A stretch of DNA of 64,000 bases from Chitinophaga sp. CB10 (GTDB lineage: Bacteria; Bacteroidota; Bacteroidia; Chitinophagales; Chitinophagaceae): contig MLAV02000005.1 in assembly GCA_001870995.2 (NCBI GenBank), positions 292,238 to 356,237 of the forward strand, in the 5' to 3' direction. Of the stretch, positions 63,468 through 64,000 are shown piece by piece (within the stretch, counting starts at the first letter, position 1; every line of letters starts with the position of its first letter). A program made the position numbers and the translations under genes. The notes beneath the pieces were generated by a model, which ran no database searches, had not been told where the DNA came from, and worked only from the letters and a program-made list of their open reading frames with translations.

Positions 63468-64000
63468 GAATAATTAACGCCTTGATGGCATATCTTATAA
63501 TTAGGCTAATCCATGTTATGCAACTAGGAATTGCAAATAATGGCCCAATATCACCGAAAAAAGCCTCCTTACCCGCAAATATAAACTCCCCCTTTCCCAC
63601 CCCGTTTTTTCTCCTCAATTTTATATCAGCAAGCTAACCAAGCGTACTTTCAGAAAGATTGTTATTAACCTCAAAGCAAATAACATCGGTTATAATATTT
63701 AAAACGGGAACGCCAGTCCTGGCGTGCCTTCAGATTTTGAGCGTACGCAGGTTTATTTTTAGCATGTTAAGCGGTCGAAGCCATTGGAAGCCAATCACAC
63801 CCCCTATCCTGTTAAATTCATAAAACAGAGATTCTGTTACTACTTCCCCTAATCCAGCTACCCCTGCAGTGTTCATAGGCCTGAACTTTGTCATAGAAAA
63901 TAAAAAGTATGAATATCTTTAACGTGTTGTGCTATTAAAGTGGCGACTTAAATGATAATGAAAAATATGTATATAATTATGAAATAAAAAATGTTGTGCA
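63468..64000. other. A/T-rich end region without a supported gene
   Basis: 533 bases. A short perfect inverted repeat ACGCCAGTCCTGGCGT lies near 63709-63724 without a T-run. A 72-codon plus-strand and a 78-codon minus-strand frame occur, but neither has family features or a convincing start. The gene to the right is beyond the window. Confidence 0.4.

Noticed and set aside
63419..63637. 72-codon frame at the right end
   Set aside because: It starts inside the DUF4262 gene in another frame and shows only a short hydrophobic run.

Overview
The window looks like chromosomal DNA of a Bacteroidota bacterium, most likely of the Chitinophagaceae (Chitinophaga-like). The reasons are several SusC/SusD outer-membrane pairs, an ECF-sigma/FecR/SusC-with-STN signalling set, a LytS/LytTR pair, DUF5689 and DUF4262 proteins, Bacteroidota-type promoter boxes (TTTG and TAnnTTTG-like), almost no Shine-Dalgarno sites, and a type II-C CRISPR system with a long repeat. 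No rRNA, tRNA, insertion sequence or prophage was seen.

Layout. 1-2.7 kb: a cut-off TPM-domain lipoprotein, an unknown secreted protein, a secreted VOC protein and a DUF5710 zinc-ribbon protein. 2.7-10.2 kb: ECF sigma, FecR, SusC with an STN domain, and SusD, closed by a terminator. 10.2-17.5 kb (minus strand): a run made of a receiver protein, a receiver-kinase, a large CHASE3/GAF hybrid kinase with three receivers, CheR, and a secreted endonuclease/phosphatase-fold protein. 17.8-22.9 kb: a membrane AraC regulator divergent from a TonB-dependent receptor and a secreted tyrosine-phosphatase-like enzyme. 23.5-28.4 kb and 28.5-34.9 kb: two further SusCD loci, the second with a DUF5689 lipoprotein. 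35.2-38.8 kb: a TonB receptor and a B3-type metallo-beta-lactamase-fold protein with a Gln in the first zinc-ligand position.

38.9-49.6 kb holds a complete type II-C CRISPR-Cas locus: 60 repeats of 47 bp with 59 spacers, then cas2, cas1 and a 1520-residue cas9 on the minus strand, and a plus-strand tracrRNA divergent from cas9. The tracrRNA anti-repeat fixes crRNA transcription as left to right. Decayed repeats lie at the upstream end of that transcription and a strong terminator abuts the cas2-proximal end. Each repeat carries a promoter-like TACCTTAG box, and a repeat-like copy containing the same box sits in front of the ECF sigma gene 36 kb away. This is the most interesting signal in the window.

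49.8-58.0 kb is a probable mannoside-use operon: a GntR regulator, a ROK kinase/phosphomannose isomerase fusion, an MFS sugar porter and a GH38 alpha-mannosidase. It ends in degenerate tandem repeats whose last copy is a perfect terminator. 58.1-63.5 kb: a small unknown protein, an ECF sigma/RskA-like anti-sigma pair, a convergent LytS/LytTR two-component pair and a DUF4262 protein. The last 530 bases hold no gene that can be supported.
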